From Osmia lignaria lignaria (Eukaryota > Arthropoda > Insecta > Hymenoptera > Megachilidae): 64,000 bases of DNA. The notes beneath the pieces were generated by a model. It made no database searches and was not told the origin of the DNA. It saw only the letters and a program-made list of their open reading frames with translations. The position numbers and the translations under genes were made by a program. Positions 24,026-36,125 of the stretch are shown piece by piece (position 1 is the stretch's first letter; each line of letters begins with the position of its first letter). Location: positions 3,561,501 through 3,625,500 of the forward strand of contig NC_135033.1 in assembly GCF_051020975.1 (NCBI RefSeq), given 5' to 3'.

Positions 24026-26070
24026 TCAAGTTTTAAACAAACAGCTGTGATTGTCAAATTATTTATTTTATTTAAAAGATATTTTGACCATAATTTTGGT
24101 CTTCTTCAGGTTACAATTACTGTTATAAAAAAACGATGTATATTGGAAAATGACAGTATTGCACAATACTGTTATTATTTAACTTTTTTGAATGAAAATT
24201 TAAACAAAAATCCGAAAATTAGAAAATTTGTTAGCTTTCATGACATAATAAAAATATATTCATTCCTAATAATGAATATATTATAATTGATACAAATTAT
24301 TGTACACGTAAGATAAATTAAAAGCCGTTCTCCGAATCGATACTCGTCTGGCCATTAATGAAGGGCGCTAATAATTTCTACATTAGCCTAATGAATTACC
24401 ATGCGCTATTACTCTTCGTTCAATAAAAAGTTATTTTTATTATCAATCATCTTTATTTCCTTGTTGAATATATTTGTGTAACGAGCGTTACACGCGAAAT
24501 CAAATGAAATGGTTATTTTATTACTTAACTCTGTTATTATTGAATTACCAATGTAGGCCCAGCAATAATTGTATTTATCGATTGTAACATAATACCGTTT
24601 GAAAATCTATGGTTAATTGTTTTGCTGCAATTTGTTACTCGTGGATGCGAAATATGTACTTTCATTAATTTATTACTTATTATAAGATTTATGTTATCAG
24701 TTACGAATTATGGTATGTTATAACTAGTGCAGGGGAGTGCGGGGGCTCTCGCCGTTGTAGATAACTCAAAATCTATTATAACTATTATCGCAAATTATAG
24801 ATATAATACAATGCGAAATTACAATTAAAGTATGTACAAATATGTTCTAACAACATACTTACTTACATAACCAATTAACACTTTAATGGCCGCACGTGTA
24901 CGCAGTTAAATTTTGCCAGGGTCCGGCAATATTTTTAAAGAATTAATTTAAAAAAACTTATATAAATTCACGAAATAATTCAACATGTGCGAACACACAC
25001 ATTTTCAATAAAAAAAACAATAGAAATTATATCATCAATATGAACTTATGCTGCCAATAATATAAAAACATTTGCAAGAGAGGAAGAAGAGGGAGAACAT
25101 TTTATGGCTTAAATAAAAATTATATTATATGTATTATGTTATCCGTATATAACGTTTAGAGAAATCATCACACAGAGAGTATGTTACCGGCCAATAACCG
25201 TCGGCGGTAGCATCACACACATGTGTGATCGGCCACTAACAGTTGTTCCGGCTATCACACACGTGTTGTATGAGCAGGGCACAGACTCCTTGTGCCATGT
25301 CCTGTATGCGTGCACTCACACAATCAACGGAAAGCATGCACGTATACGCCATGTGCGAGGTAATTTTCGCGAGTACAGCACACACGGGTAGACTTCGGTA
25401 CAGGTCGGTCTGTTCCGCTTGAACGCTAATAAACACTTTATATTGAGAAAAATTGTATTTTTGAAATTGTAAGATTGAGACAGACGCTGTTGTAAGCAAA
25501 CAACATGGCTGCCGAATGCTGCGTTCGGCTGCATTTTAGCAAATATTGGACGATTTAATGGTTTTTTCACCGATAGCACACCAGACCGACCTTCCTTGAA
25601 CTAGCACAATATGTATCACTGAAATTCGATTTTTCACAATTTATCACTTCTGGAAGACGTAAAATCGATTCTACGATTTGCACGCATCAGACGTAAAATA
25701 GACATAATAATAGTTCAATGATTCTCCGTCAGAGGCATTTATGGTATATTTGACAACGTTATCATCAAGGTCGATAAAAGCACAAATCAGTCGATAAATG
25801 TAAATTCTAATTTGACACCACCAACGGCTACGCGAATATAGCCACAAGTAAGGCATAGTTGCTCTAATCTAATATGTATTTTGGGCATCGCAATAGAATA
25901 TGATTTACACTACATTTCTCATCGCAGTTAAAGCATTTCTTATGCTCTTTCTTTGTTATAAAACTTATATCTATTATTATATGGAATATTATATAAATAT
26001 TATATCTATACTCTATAATTATTCTATGGACTTCAATAAACCTTAGCTAGAATGAAAACAAACGCACTAA

Positions 26071-26300
26071 CAAGGGAACATCGGGGATTGATACACTCCG
26101 ATTTTGATGAAACTTTGCATAAATATTTATTAGACCTGTTTATGAAGATAACTGTAATTCGTTGGTACCTGTTTTTCACTTTGAGGGAGATATCAACCCT
26201 TTTATCCGAACCGGCCTTTCTATATACGTGCTTATAAATCGTAAACAACAAAAGATATCAAAAAATAGTTGAAATAAAAGTTATACCGTTTCTTAAGGTC
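26071..26300. mobile_element. Single arm of the TNA palindromic family (see 2457-3013)
   Basis: CAAGGGAACATCGGGGATTG onwards matches the 2457 arm almost base for base to the central AAGGTC, then diverges. TAA precedes it. The second arm is missing, so the element was truncated or lost one arm by deletion. Confidence 0.7.
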
Positions 26301-27144
26301 AACAAACACAACGGTTTTGAGCTAGTTCGATGAGACCTTTCTAACGACCTATAGAGCGTATTTGACGGATGTCTTTGCGCTTTATATATATAAGATTTTA
26401 TTTATTATTAAGATTCTTTATTATTATTCTTTATTATTTATGAAGATTCTAATTATTAGGAATGTAAAAGTATACGAAGAATTTTTTTTAATTAAACTAA
26501 ACTAATGAAATATGCATATAATAAATTTCTATGCTTCGAATAATTCTAATTTTTCAGAGATATGAAAAATATTTCACCAAAAAAGTGGGACACTTCAAAG
26601 AGTAAAAGTACACCTGAAGGCAGATGAACTCAAAGAAAATTATTCCTCGTACTTTCCGAGTTTCCTTCTTGATGCTTGATTTAGAGGAACGAAGATCGAA
26701 GGGAAGGAAATAAGACTTCCGGTTATCCAAAAGCAAATTGAATTTACTACCCAGGAATGTTCCATTTCCGTGCTTCGTGCGACGCATCGGTTGCTTGTGC
26801 GTTTTTCCCTACCGTGCGATATATCTAAATGCATTTGCAATTTATTGCCCGATAAATGATAACGAATCGCGAGAAAGCCACGATACGTGACAACAGAATT
26901 TCTGCTGCAAAGAAATTGAAATTGGCTATTCCTCGAATTGTGTCAGGAAGATGTGAAAATTAAACGTGATCAAAGGATACCTAAAAAACGATCACATCTG
27001 TTAAACACATTTAGCACATAAACGAAGGATCTGAAACCTAAATTGTCACGGGTAAACTATAAGTCGTTAGCAGGACTATGTCTAGTGCTTTTCGGACATT
27101 AGACATATGAACGTAAATTGGAGTCCTTTTATATTATACATATA

Positions 27145-27300
27145 CAGGGTGTCCCAGAAAGAGTGTTAGTCCTTTAAGAAGATGGTAGCTGGAGTGATTC
27201 TGAACAACATTTTCCTTTGCGAAAATGTTGTTTGAAACCTCGTTTTTGAATTATTAAGGAAAAACTGGCCAATCAGAGCGCGCAGACTCAGGGACGGCAG
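27145..27300. mobile_element. Left end of a CAGGGTGTCCC TA element
   Basis: TA then CAGGGTGTCCCAGAAAGAG, followed by GGAGTGATTCTGAACAACAT and CTGGCCAATCAGAGCGCGC. The latter block is shared with 48429-48765. No right end nearby. Confidence 0.55.
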
Positions 27301-27550
27301 CCTCGACTACCGAAACGAACACTTTCGGCACCCTGCCGGTATAGCAGGAGACGTTGCGCGTTGAAAAAATAAATGAATCGAACTAATTGAATTTTTATTG
27401 GATTTTGAAGTCAGAGCCAGGGGATTTATTTATTGCGTGCAGTAATGAAAAACACCTCTGTTCACCGAACCCTAGACACCAGTCTATTTTGCTAGGGATA
27501 AACGTGGCCTTGGTCACTAGGAGGACCCTTCAGTATCCATGTATAGTTAA

Positions 27551-27786
27551 CCTTTTTGACTCGACTATTTCCTATTTGTATCTTAATTTTTTATTATTTA
27601 AATAAAGATTACCCTGCACGTTTCTATGTTGTTTATTGTTATTGTTGTCAATTAAACATAGTAGTAAGTGTATATTTATATAAATTTAAACAAAATACAA
27701 AATAACGCATACGTGTGACGCAGATTGGCCCACAGAGGGTCAGAAACATTCGATGGGGCATATGTGCTCTACCGGAGTCGAAAGGG
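27551..27786. mobile_element. 236-bp TTAA-flanked piggyBac-like MITE
   Basis: TTAA at 27547-27550 and 27787-27790. The left end CCTTTTTGACTCG pairs with the right end GGAGTCGAAAGGG. No coding frame. Confidence 0.6.
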
Positions 27787-27956
27787 TTAAACTGTTGTTC
27801 TAGTTTAGAATTTCAGATCAAATGGGTATAATGGCTGGTTAATATTTTTACCGAAACTTTCCCTGTTGAGTGAGGCGTCTTATGATGTCACCAGGACTAG
27901 GATGTCACGTCGAGTCCAAAGAGCAGAACTAGAATAATATTTTAAAAGGTAATATA

Positions 27957-28644
27957 CAGAGTGTAACTCCCATTTCTCCCGGAAATAGGAGGTTGCTGGG
28001 ATGACAGTGAACAACTTTTTCCTTTACCGAAATGTTGGTTAAAGCTTCATTTTTGAATTATTAACGAAAAATACTGTCGCGCGGACTGAATCGCGAGTGT
28101 TGGCTATTGATTACGCTCGAACGGTGATCGTGAACAAGCGCGACGACGCTACATCGGCACAATCTGCAGCTTCGTTTTCGAGATATAAGCAATTGAAAAT
28201 TGGAATGTCAATTTCCGAAGCGTGTGTTTTGCTTTCGAACAGCTGACAGCTGAGCAAGTAGCCCATTCTTTAGTGTCCGGGGTCAGCGTCCGGCCAAACG
28301 GAGATGTAAAAAGACAAAGTTGCACATCTGCCTAGGATTTGCTCAGCTGTTAGCTGTTGGAAAGCGAAACACGCTCTTTGGAAGTTGATATTCCAATTTT
28401 CAATTGCTTATATCTCGAAAACGAAGCCGCAGATTGTGCCGACGTGGTGTCGTCGCACTTGTTCATGACAACCGTTCGAACGTAATCAATACCCAACACT
28501 CTCGCGATTCAGTCCGCGCTATAATTGGACAGCGTTTTTCGTCAATAATTCAAAAACGAAGCTTCAACCAACATTTTGGCAAAGAGAAAAATTGTTCAGG
28601 GTTACCCTAGCAACCCCTCATTTCCGGAGTTACGGGACACCCTG
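27957..28644. mobile_element. 688-bp palindromic TA element
   Basis: TA-flanked (27955-27956, 28645-28646). Ends CAGAGTGTAACTCCCATTTC and GGAGTTACGGGACACCCTG. Long arms include AAATGTTGGTTAAAGCTTCA, the CGATTCAGTCCGCGC pair, and the TCGTTTTCGAGATATAAGCA / TGCTTATATCTCGAAAACGA pair, which is perfect over 20 bases. Spacer near 28255-28330. Confidence 0.8.
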
Positions 28645-29700
28645 TATTATAGTATCCACTGCGACATGCTCATTTTAAGTTCTTATAAAGTTATTATCAA
28701 TATGATTATACTTTGCTTCTTCAATCGATTTTAAAATATTTCCAAAAATACGAAGAAGGACAACTATGCAATAGTCAAATATTCCTTTTTTTAAGTCACT
28801 TTCTTGAAAAGTGGATTATAATTTGTGGAACTCTTGTTGCTTACAAAAATAAAGCTTTTGTATTGATTTACTAAAAACAGATTATTTGTTTGTTTTTTTT
28901 ACTATATTTCTCAAATTTAGTGGTAAGAAAATTGCTAAACAATTTAAATAAACGTAATTATTTACAGAGCTTTTCAATTATTAAAGATCAGCTATGCTTT
29001 ATTGCTATGCTTTATTAATATTCTTTATTAAATTAATGAAATTAATTAAAATAATTTATGAAATACTACAAAAGCATTCACAGATTACATATGTACCACT
29101 GATTTCAAATGAATAAAACTAATCCAGGATTCAATTTAATACAAAAATAATTGTAGTAATTTCATAATATTTTCTTCTTCTTTGTACATTCCATATTTAT
29201 TCCACAAATTATAGTCACACTTTATAAAATACTCTTCCTGTATTCAACATTTATTCAAATTTAAAGGAATATTTATGTATCTCTGAAATTCCCATCTTTA
29301 TTTATCACTTTACAACATTCTTATTAACAATTATGAATCACTAAAAGCTACTCCAAATCTAAATTACATCATTATTTTTCTTCAGCAAGAATAATTATTT
29401 TGCAGTTATTTTGCAACTGCCTCAATTTTTCATCAAGATTCACGAGAAATGTTCGTTTTTCTCTATATTCTTTGGATTTAGAATATCAGTAAAGAAAGTG
29501 CAGTTAAAATACAGCCTACAGAATTACACTCTTCAAGCTGTATGGAAAAAATGAAGAACTTCTTTTGGTTTCGTTCATTGCGATCCACCATTGATGTCGC
29601 TATTTACAATAACTTTACAAAAGTCTCATTACCATAACAAAGGAAACTCAATATTATATAATGCGATGGAGATGGACAGACGGACACAGAGATCATAAAT

Positions 29701-29727
29701 GTGTATGTGTGTGTGTGTGTGTGTGTG
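29701..29727. repeat. (GT)n microsatellite
   Basis: GTGTAT followed by about ten GT units. Confidence 0.9.
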
Positions 29728-29798
29728 CGTTTCAATAAATGAAAAAAGTAATAGAAGTAGGAATGAGAGGAGAAAATGAAAATGATAGATTATGTTAA

Positions 29799-30317
29799 CC
29801 CATTAAGGCCCAAAATTGCGTAAACATAACATTTTATTCAGAGGCGGACTGGCCGGCCATTGGGAGTTCCGGAAAATTCCCTGGGGAGCAGTAAGAATTT
29901 GAGGTCTAATTAATTAACCTTTAATTGGTACGGTTAATTACAGACACTATTTGAACAATTGCAAAGGCAAAATTTAATTAAATTCTGATGGGATATTTTA
30001 AGTCTTTTCTTAATTACCAAAAAAAGTCTTGGTCAACACCTATTTCGATTATTAAGGTACATAGTATCATCTGTTACCTGATTGTATGGAGTATTGCAGG
30101 ACTCCTCTGTAGAAGTTAAAGGTAAAAATTAGGGCCCGTTCTGTCGTTAAACCCCCAATAATTTAAATCCCAATCCGCCTCTGATTCCATTACACAAAAG
30201 TCACATATTTAATCATTTTTTTTGACAGCATTTCTATTATTTTTTATATACTTCTATGAGTGTTAAATAATTATATGTATTAAAATCACCCTATTTCACT
30301 ACTTGGGACTTACTGGG
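29799..30317. mobile_element. TTAA-flanked element carrying a nested hAT-like element
   Basis: TTAA at 29795-29798 and 30318-30321. Left end CCCATTAAGGCCCAAAATT; the right end reads CTTGGGACTTACTGGG, its imperfect complement. Most of the interior is the later insertion 29839-30183, leaving a core of about 165 bp. Confidence 0.6.
29839..30183. mobile_element. 345-bp hAT-like MITE nested in a TTAA element
   Basis: CAGAGGCGGACTGGCC at the left; CCAATCCGCCTCTG at the right. Flanks ATTTTATT and ATTCCATT (6 of 8). Same family as 12650-12784 and 45895-46207 (shared AGGTCTAATTAATTAA). Confidence 0.7.
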
Positions 30318-31124
30318 TTAAGTTGAAGAATCAAAAATTAATGAGAAATATATATTACAGGAAAGTTAAATCAATAGCTTTCGTTTTATTTGTAATATTT
30401 GAAACTAGATGAGAATAGGAAATTTTTCATCGGGATGGTTTAGAATCCGCTTGGAAAGGGAGCAATTCGATTATGGTTTCGTAAGATAGTGATATCACGA
30501 AGCGAAGTATGTAAGTACTTTAGAGTTTAAAGGATGGATCCTTTGATGTGCACGATACTGTGCAAGTAATCATATAATAAATGAGGAAGTATTTTCATAT
30601 TATAAAATTATTTTTAATAGAGTTTGATTTTCTAATTTCCGTGCAGATGACTTTGAGAAATAAATGCACCTCTTATTAATAAATATTTTAAATTAAGAAA
30701 ACACATTCAAACTATATACATAGTGTTTTGAATAATAAATGAATTTTTAATAGCATGTTAGGTACACCAATTTACAGTAATGGCACAAATAATAATTGAA
30801 ACCAAAAAATAACTTTATTAAATAAAATTAGTAGTAATTAGTTGACCCTCGTTTATCTTGCATTCAAATAGAATTATTTTCATTGCCATTCTGTATTAAA
30901 ATTCGTATCCCAATGTGATATACATATGTTCGAACATTTAAGGATCTTTTGCTGGAATTTATTGGTAAGAAAAAATAATTTTACATTCTGTAGAAGAAAC
31001 GTTTTATTTATGTAAAATACCAACATGCATGTGTTTAAAGTATCAAGCAGAAATTAAATTAGTTACCAATTAATTATAATATACCAAAAGACAGTAGTTT
31101 GTTAAATAATTTTGTTGAATGTTA

Positions 31125-32088
31125 TCAGGTCATCCCATAAGCAATGTGAGTATTCAGTGAAAGTCAATTTTGTTTATTTTTAATCCTGGAAACGGAGTTG
31201 CAAAGTGTAAAATGATGAAGATTTTAATATTTTCGATATAATTTATTAACAACTCTCCTTATTGGTAAAAAATAATGTATTTCTAAACTAAACTTTTTGA
31301 TCTGATCTGAAATTTCAGACCTTAATAAAAAAAAAGATAGGAAAGCAGAAGATATGATATTTATAGAAAAACAATTGTCTTCTATCTTATTTTTTTTTTT
31401 TTTTTTCGATAACTTTGAAGAAATTAAATTAAAAATATATGTTTAGGACAAATTATATTTTTAAAATCATTAGAAATGAAAAGAATTCAGTGATTGACTA
31501 ATCACTTGCACGGGTGCATCAAAAAAGTGCAGTTGCATCGTTTTTTAAATGGTATCTCTGGTTTGCCGTGTCAGTTTCAGAGAATCAGTCTTTAGAGGGT
31601 CAATCACTGTTTTCGACGTTTGATATTACACTAGAAGACCCATTTTTCATTTCCCTTAACCATGCTATCCAGGTATGGTTCCTATTTTAAAGAAAAAAAG
31701 GAAAACGTAACACTTCTGTTCTCTCTGTTTATAATGTCCTTTGGACATTGTAACTCATACTGTACCCATTACATATTTCAGTTTGCTGAATTTTCCAATT
31801 CTTTTGAGATGTCAGTATACAGTTGTAAAAATAGACAAATTTATTGAGAAACATTTTTATAGATTTTACATGCAGTATTCGAATAAAGTAATAAAGAAAA
31901 ATATATATATATAATAAGGGGATAATAACGAAACAACATAATAATACACTAAGATTTGTAATGGGATTAGGTATTTTACAGTATATTTTTTGAAAATATG
32001 GATGATTTTTAAATTATTCACAGTAACTTTGTATCAAATTTGAAAATACCACTGATCAATAATTACACTTGTTTATGGGATGAGCTGA
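31125..32088. mobile_element. 964-bp mariner-like element without transposase
   Basis: TA at 31123-31124 and 32089-32090. Ends TCAGGTCATCCCATAAGCAA and GTTTATGGGATGAGCTGA. These TIRs (about 20 bp, near CATCCCATAA) are mariner-like in length and style. No catalytic motif is recoverable inside, so it is internally decayed or non-autonomous. Confidence 0.55.
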
Positions 32089-32919
32089 TACTAAAACCCT
32101 TTAGAATTGAGATTCCATTTAGAAAGTCTGCCTTTACAATATCTTTTTAAGAAACGTACTTGCATTTTATTGTAGAAAACAAGAAATAGAAAAGTATGAA
32201 ATTCATTACATAGTAGTGATTGATCCCTATTAACCCCAAATTGTTTTAATATTTACAACGAAGGATTATAAGGTCTCACAAATTTTAAACAGCTTCGTAA
32301 AAGTAGAGGTCGCATTCGACCCAAATTTTGAATCAAGTACTTAATTAACTATGAACAGCTAAGTCTTCAATTACACTCAAGCAGGCTTGCACAACTTGAT
32401 GCTGCCTGAGCAATTAAAGCACACCTTGAAAGACAATTATATGATAGGGTATTGCTTCAATAAAAGAATAGTAATTACTTTCAATAGATATCAAAATCTA
32501 ATAGAATATGGAATTTTTATAAAAATAATGTGAAATCAAAAGGATAGGAAAAAAAAGCGAAGAGGAAAGGAAAATTGAATAGCTTTAGAAGTATTTGTAC
32601 ATATTTACTTCTAAATTATATTATTTATCATTTATAGATGTAGTAGGTATAAAGAAGGGCACCATTTGTGCAGGCCTGCATTTAAGAAGCCAGAATGAAT
32701 GAGTAAAGGTATGTTCTCTTCGGTAGGAACAATAGGCAGATTCAAAGCGTGTGTGCGGATATAGCGTTGAAAGAGGTGTTAAGATACAGGGGAGAAATAG
32801 AAAAAGGAAAAGGGAAAAAGAGAAAAAGGAATTCCCGGAGGGTCGAGGAAATGGGTTAAACGAGAGGGGGAGAAAGAGAGTGAGAGAGGCAACCCGTCGG
32901 GGTTCTGTCTTCTTCGCAG

Positions 32920-33150
32920 GTTATCGGAGCTGTACCATCGAGGCACCTCCTCGAGCCACGCAGGATCCTTGGAGGAGGATGTCCAACGGCTCAGCGCAAC
33001 CTCAACGACCTCGGAATCCTTGGAGAGCAATGGCCTCGATACCGAGATACCAGCTGCAGCCAGGAGACCTCGTAGTACGAGGGGCTCGCAAAAGTGGAGT
33101 AACGTACGCGCCGTCATGGCGCTATATTCCTCTCTACGCAAGATCAAGAG
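32920..33150 (+). CDS. Cngl: CNG channel exon B: Ser/Thr-rich linker and basic pre-S1 helix
   Basis: Internal exon of the CNG channel gene. The acceptor TCTTCGCAG ends at 32919, after a purine-rich block and a short pyrimidine tract. The first base (G) completes an Arg codon from exon A. 76 codons follow, starting LSELYHRGTSSSHAGSLEED, with a Ser/Thr/Glu-rich middle and ending KWSNVRAVMALYSSLRKIK. The last two bases (AG) join the first base of exon C to give another Arg. I chose the donor at 33151 (AGAG/GTACCC) over GTAACG at 33099 because only 33151 gives the phase needed by exon C and a continuous basic helix (SLRKIKR-TKSNQRWMKLRTT). Comparable basic amphipathic segments precede S1 in CNG channels, and calmodulin binding there is known in some of them; here it is only a possibility. 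The exact 3' border is less sure than the acceptor. Confidence 0.7.
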
Positions 33151-33229
33151 GTACCCCCGTAACCTCGAAACTGCACTCTCACTCGTACATCGCGTACACT
33201 CATACACAATGGTTACACATAGACATATG

Positions 33230-34560
33230 CTACAGTATATCTATTATCTCTCTAAATGACACAAGTTCGTTGGATGTATACCTTGCTTCTTAGGTCAGGC
33301 TTAGATTAGGCTAGTATCCAAGAGCAAGAAAAATAAAGAGAAGACTATTTTTCTCATCTATTAAACTGTCTTTCTTGTCTATTGTCCTATTACCTCTTTG
33401 TATGACACGAGCTCATAGAATTCATACCTAGCTTTTTAGGTTAGCTTTAAATTAATGAAATAAGTGATAAAGTAGGTAGAGTGACTGTCTAATTGTAAGA
33501 GCAAGAAAGATAGATCGATGGTTAATTTTCTTATCTATAAAGCTATTTATCTTGTCTATTGTTCTATTAACTTTCTATATGACACGAGCTCATACAATCC
33601 ATACCTAGCTTTTTAGGTTAGCTTTAAATTAATAAAATAAGAGATAAAGTAGGTAGAGTGACTGTCTAATTGTAAGAGCAAGAAAGATGGATAGATGGTT
33701 AATTTTCTTATCTATAACCCTATTTGTTTGTTTATCGTTCTATTACCTCTCTGTGACATAAGATCGTAGAATCTATACCTAGCTTTTTAGGTTAGGTTTA
33801 GATTAATAAAATAAGTCATCGAGTAGCTAGATGTAGCGTCGAAGAATAAGAAAAATAGAGAGAGGCTAATTTTCTGATCTATCAACCTATCTTTCTTGCC
33901 TATTGTTCTATTACCTCTCTAAGTGATACAAGCTCCTAGGATCTACATATATCCTGTCTCTTAGGTCAAGTATATAGTATTTTTCACGAGAGAGTAGTAG
34001 CATTTCGCGCAGTTCGACTGCTACCCCACCATGATTTACTTTCCATTGCATCCGCTATATACACGATGGACAAAATATACTAATATAGGAACAGCTTATT
34101 ATAGGACAGAGGTAGTGAATAAGTGAATCATAATTCACAAGTTTATGATCACCGGATATACTTTCTGCCCAGCGTGGCTTACAACATACAGCTGTACGGC
34201 GCATGCGAGTTACCTTGCTAGCGGAGCGTGGCAGAACCAATCAGAGCCAACATGCGCAAACAAAACCAAAATTCGTTCATCCGATGGTACTACTCTCTCG
34301 TGAAAAATACTGTACATTAGTAAAGTAAATGGAGTAGTAGCTAGCCCTGTTGTCCAAGATTCAAGGAAAAGAAAAATAAAGAGAAAGCTATTTCTCTTAT
34401 CTATTAGGCTATCTTTCTTTTCTATTATTCTATTACCTCTCTAAGTAACACGAGCATGTCGGATCCATATCTTACTTCTTGTGGTTAGGCTAAGTTTACA
34501 TGGGTAAAGTAAGTGACAGAATAGCTAGAGTTACGGGTATCCAAAGGCAAAAAACATGCT
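33230..34560. repeat. ~170-178-bp tandem array, about six units, adjacent to exon B
   Basis: TTCTATTACCTCTCT-type anchors occur near 33240, 33388, 33565, 33740, 33910 and 34430. Between them recur ACGAGCTC, ACCTAGCTTTTTAGGTTAG and AAGAGCAAGAAAGATRGAT. Spacing is about 170-178 bases for most units (the first is shorter), and the last spacing fits after subtracting the insertion at 33976-34311. Units 2 and 3 (about 33400-33720) are nearly identical, the outer ones diverged. Confidence 0.8.
33976..34311. mobile_element. 336-bp TIR element inserted in the tandem array
   Basis: AGTATTTTTCACGAGAGAGT at the left and its complement at the right. Flanks GTATAT (33970-33975) and GTACAT (34312-34317), 5 of 6 identical. 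Uninterrupted counterpart of 2148-3059. No coding frame. Confidence 0.7.
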
Positions 34561-35812
34561 TAGGAAGAAGAGTTTTACTTTTGTCCTTGGATACTAACGT
34601 CCAGGTAGTCAACCATTTACTCTACCGATGTAAACTACCCTTAACCCTTTCAGTGCTATTGGCACTTTTGAGTATTCGAGTGTTTTCTCTCTAAGTTATA
34701 GGTGGAACTGTCTGATCTCACCGATATACTTCCTGGATCAGGTTTACACTAATGCTATAACTCCTGTTTCTACATCTTAACTTTTTTAAATACAGGTTTT
34801 AACAAGAAATAATTTTTACATTATTTATTGAAAAAATATCCGTCATTTCTACAAATTCTACAAAGTATTTCACATTGGACTTTCTGTAAGCAATGAGAAG
34901 TATAGGGTGTATATATTGAGGCACGTGTGCTGTAAGGTGTGACAAATTTTTTCGTTGTTTAATCTAAGATTTAGAATTTTGATTTTTATTTAATTTACAA
35001 CGCAAAACAAATTAACATAATTCGACAAACAGTTTTAGACAACGTCCTAACTAAAAGTAACCGAGGAGTCCGAGATGTATAATGAACATGAAAGTACATA
35101 CGTGTATTTATTGCGAATTGTTGCTAGAAACAAGCTGCTTGCGGCAGTTAGTGGAGAGATTTCGTTTCCACTAAAAGTACTCATTTCAAGGCACACATTG
35201 GTTACCAGTTAGGTAGAAACTAGAAAGCACTTTCATACACGCAACAATATGGTTTGAAACGGAATGTTACCAGTTGTTGCTATATATCCTTTGGTCTCAT
35301 AGAAAAGTTATTCTTATTATTTATTTTACTAAAACAGTGATAAAACTGTAATACGTTTTAACTTGAAAGTTAGCGCTCTTACTGATGAAATTAAAATTAT
35401 CCCATCGTTTTGTAACTTTTCTTTAATTTTAAAAAGAAATACAGTTTTAAACAATAAAAAGTATATCTCAATCTTAAAAACTTATTTGAAAAAAAATATA
35501 ACATTAAAAATTTTCAACATTATATAAAAACAATTTTGGACTACAAATGTTTAAAAAATATAAGAATTTCACAATATATTATTTTATGTAACAGATCTGC
35601 AACATAATACAACGAAGGGTTAATAAATTTAATAAGCGAATATTGTAGCTCAAATAAATAAGTTCGATACCTGACATTAATTTGAGGTACTTAATGTTAA
35701 ATCTATAATTTCTTTATTCAAATATAGATAACACCTATATGTTATTTAGAACACTGTTTATGATTTTTTAAAGTAAGATAAAAATTATAAAACAGGGGTA
35801 TTTATGGATTAA

Positions 35813-36125
35813 CTCACAGATGACGGACCATGTAGAGAACCCCAATTGTAATTTAATTTTGTGTTATATTATTTTAATTTTCTAAATTTTACAGTTATTC
35901 TTCTTATATATGAAACTCTTTAGTTTAAAAATTATATATTCAACTTTAGATTAATACCCGAACTAATTATTATTACTAATTATTTTAATTTTCTAAATTT
36001 TACAGTTACTCTTCTAATATGTGAAACTTTTTCGTTTAAAAATTATACATTTAACTTTACGTTAATACCCTTGTATATGTTTTGAAGTTTGGATCACGAT
36101 TGACTTAGGCTTCGCTGATCAAGGG
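35813..36125. mobile_element. 313-bp TTAA-flanked element with an internal duplication
   Basis: TTAA at 35809-35812 and 36126-36129. Left end contains GACGGACCATG; right end CGCTGATCAAGGG. Inside, about 110-120 bases beginning TTTTAATTTTCTAAATTTTA are repeated in tandem (about 35873 and 35985), which explains the greater length than the 202-206-bp relatives. Confidence 0.65.

Larger units (their letters stand above)
8981..32919 (+). other. First complete intron, ~24 kb, packed with transposon remnants
   Basis: Runs from GTGAGT at 8981 to TCTTCGCAG ending at 32919. Named features sit at 9150-11655, 12650, 15212, 16655, 17035, 19305, 20595-21733, 22370-23340, 23960, 26071, 27145-28644, 29799 and 31125. 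Between them, 11860-12640, 12800-15200, 17300-19300, 19580-20590, 21750-22360, 23350-23950, 24450-26060, 28650-29790 and 30320-31120 are AT-rich, with many homopolymer runs and no frame I can support. 13440-13580, 14480-14860 and 24310-24440 have more complex sequence and may be conserved non-coding DNA. 25190-25600 is GC-richer, with an AATAAA-like motif near 25429; an old LTR is possible but I see no matching partner. Confidence 0.75.

Noticed and set aside
25190..25600. Possible solo LTR with an AATAAA-like motif
   Set aside because: No paired LTR, primer-binding site or defined TG...CA borders with a duplication could be identified.
32751..33293. 180-codon + frame across the start of exon B
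   Set aside because: It runs through the acceptor from the purine-rich intron tract and uses a different frame from the one that fits exons A and C. The part over the exon is a shadow.
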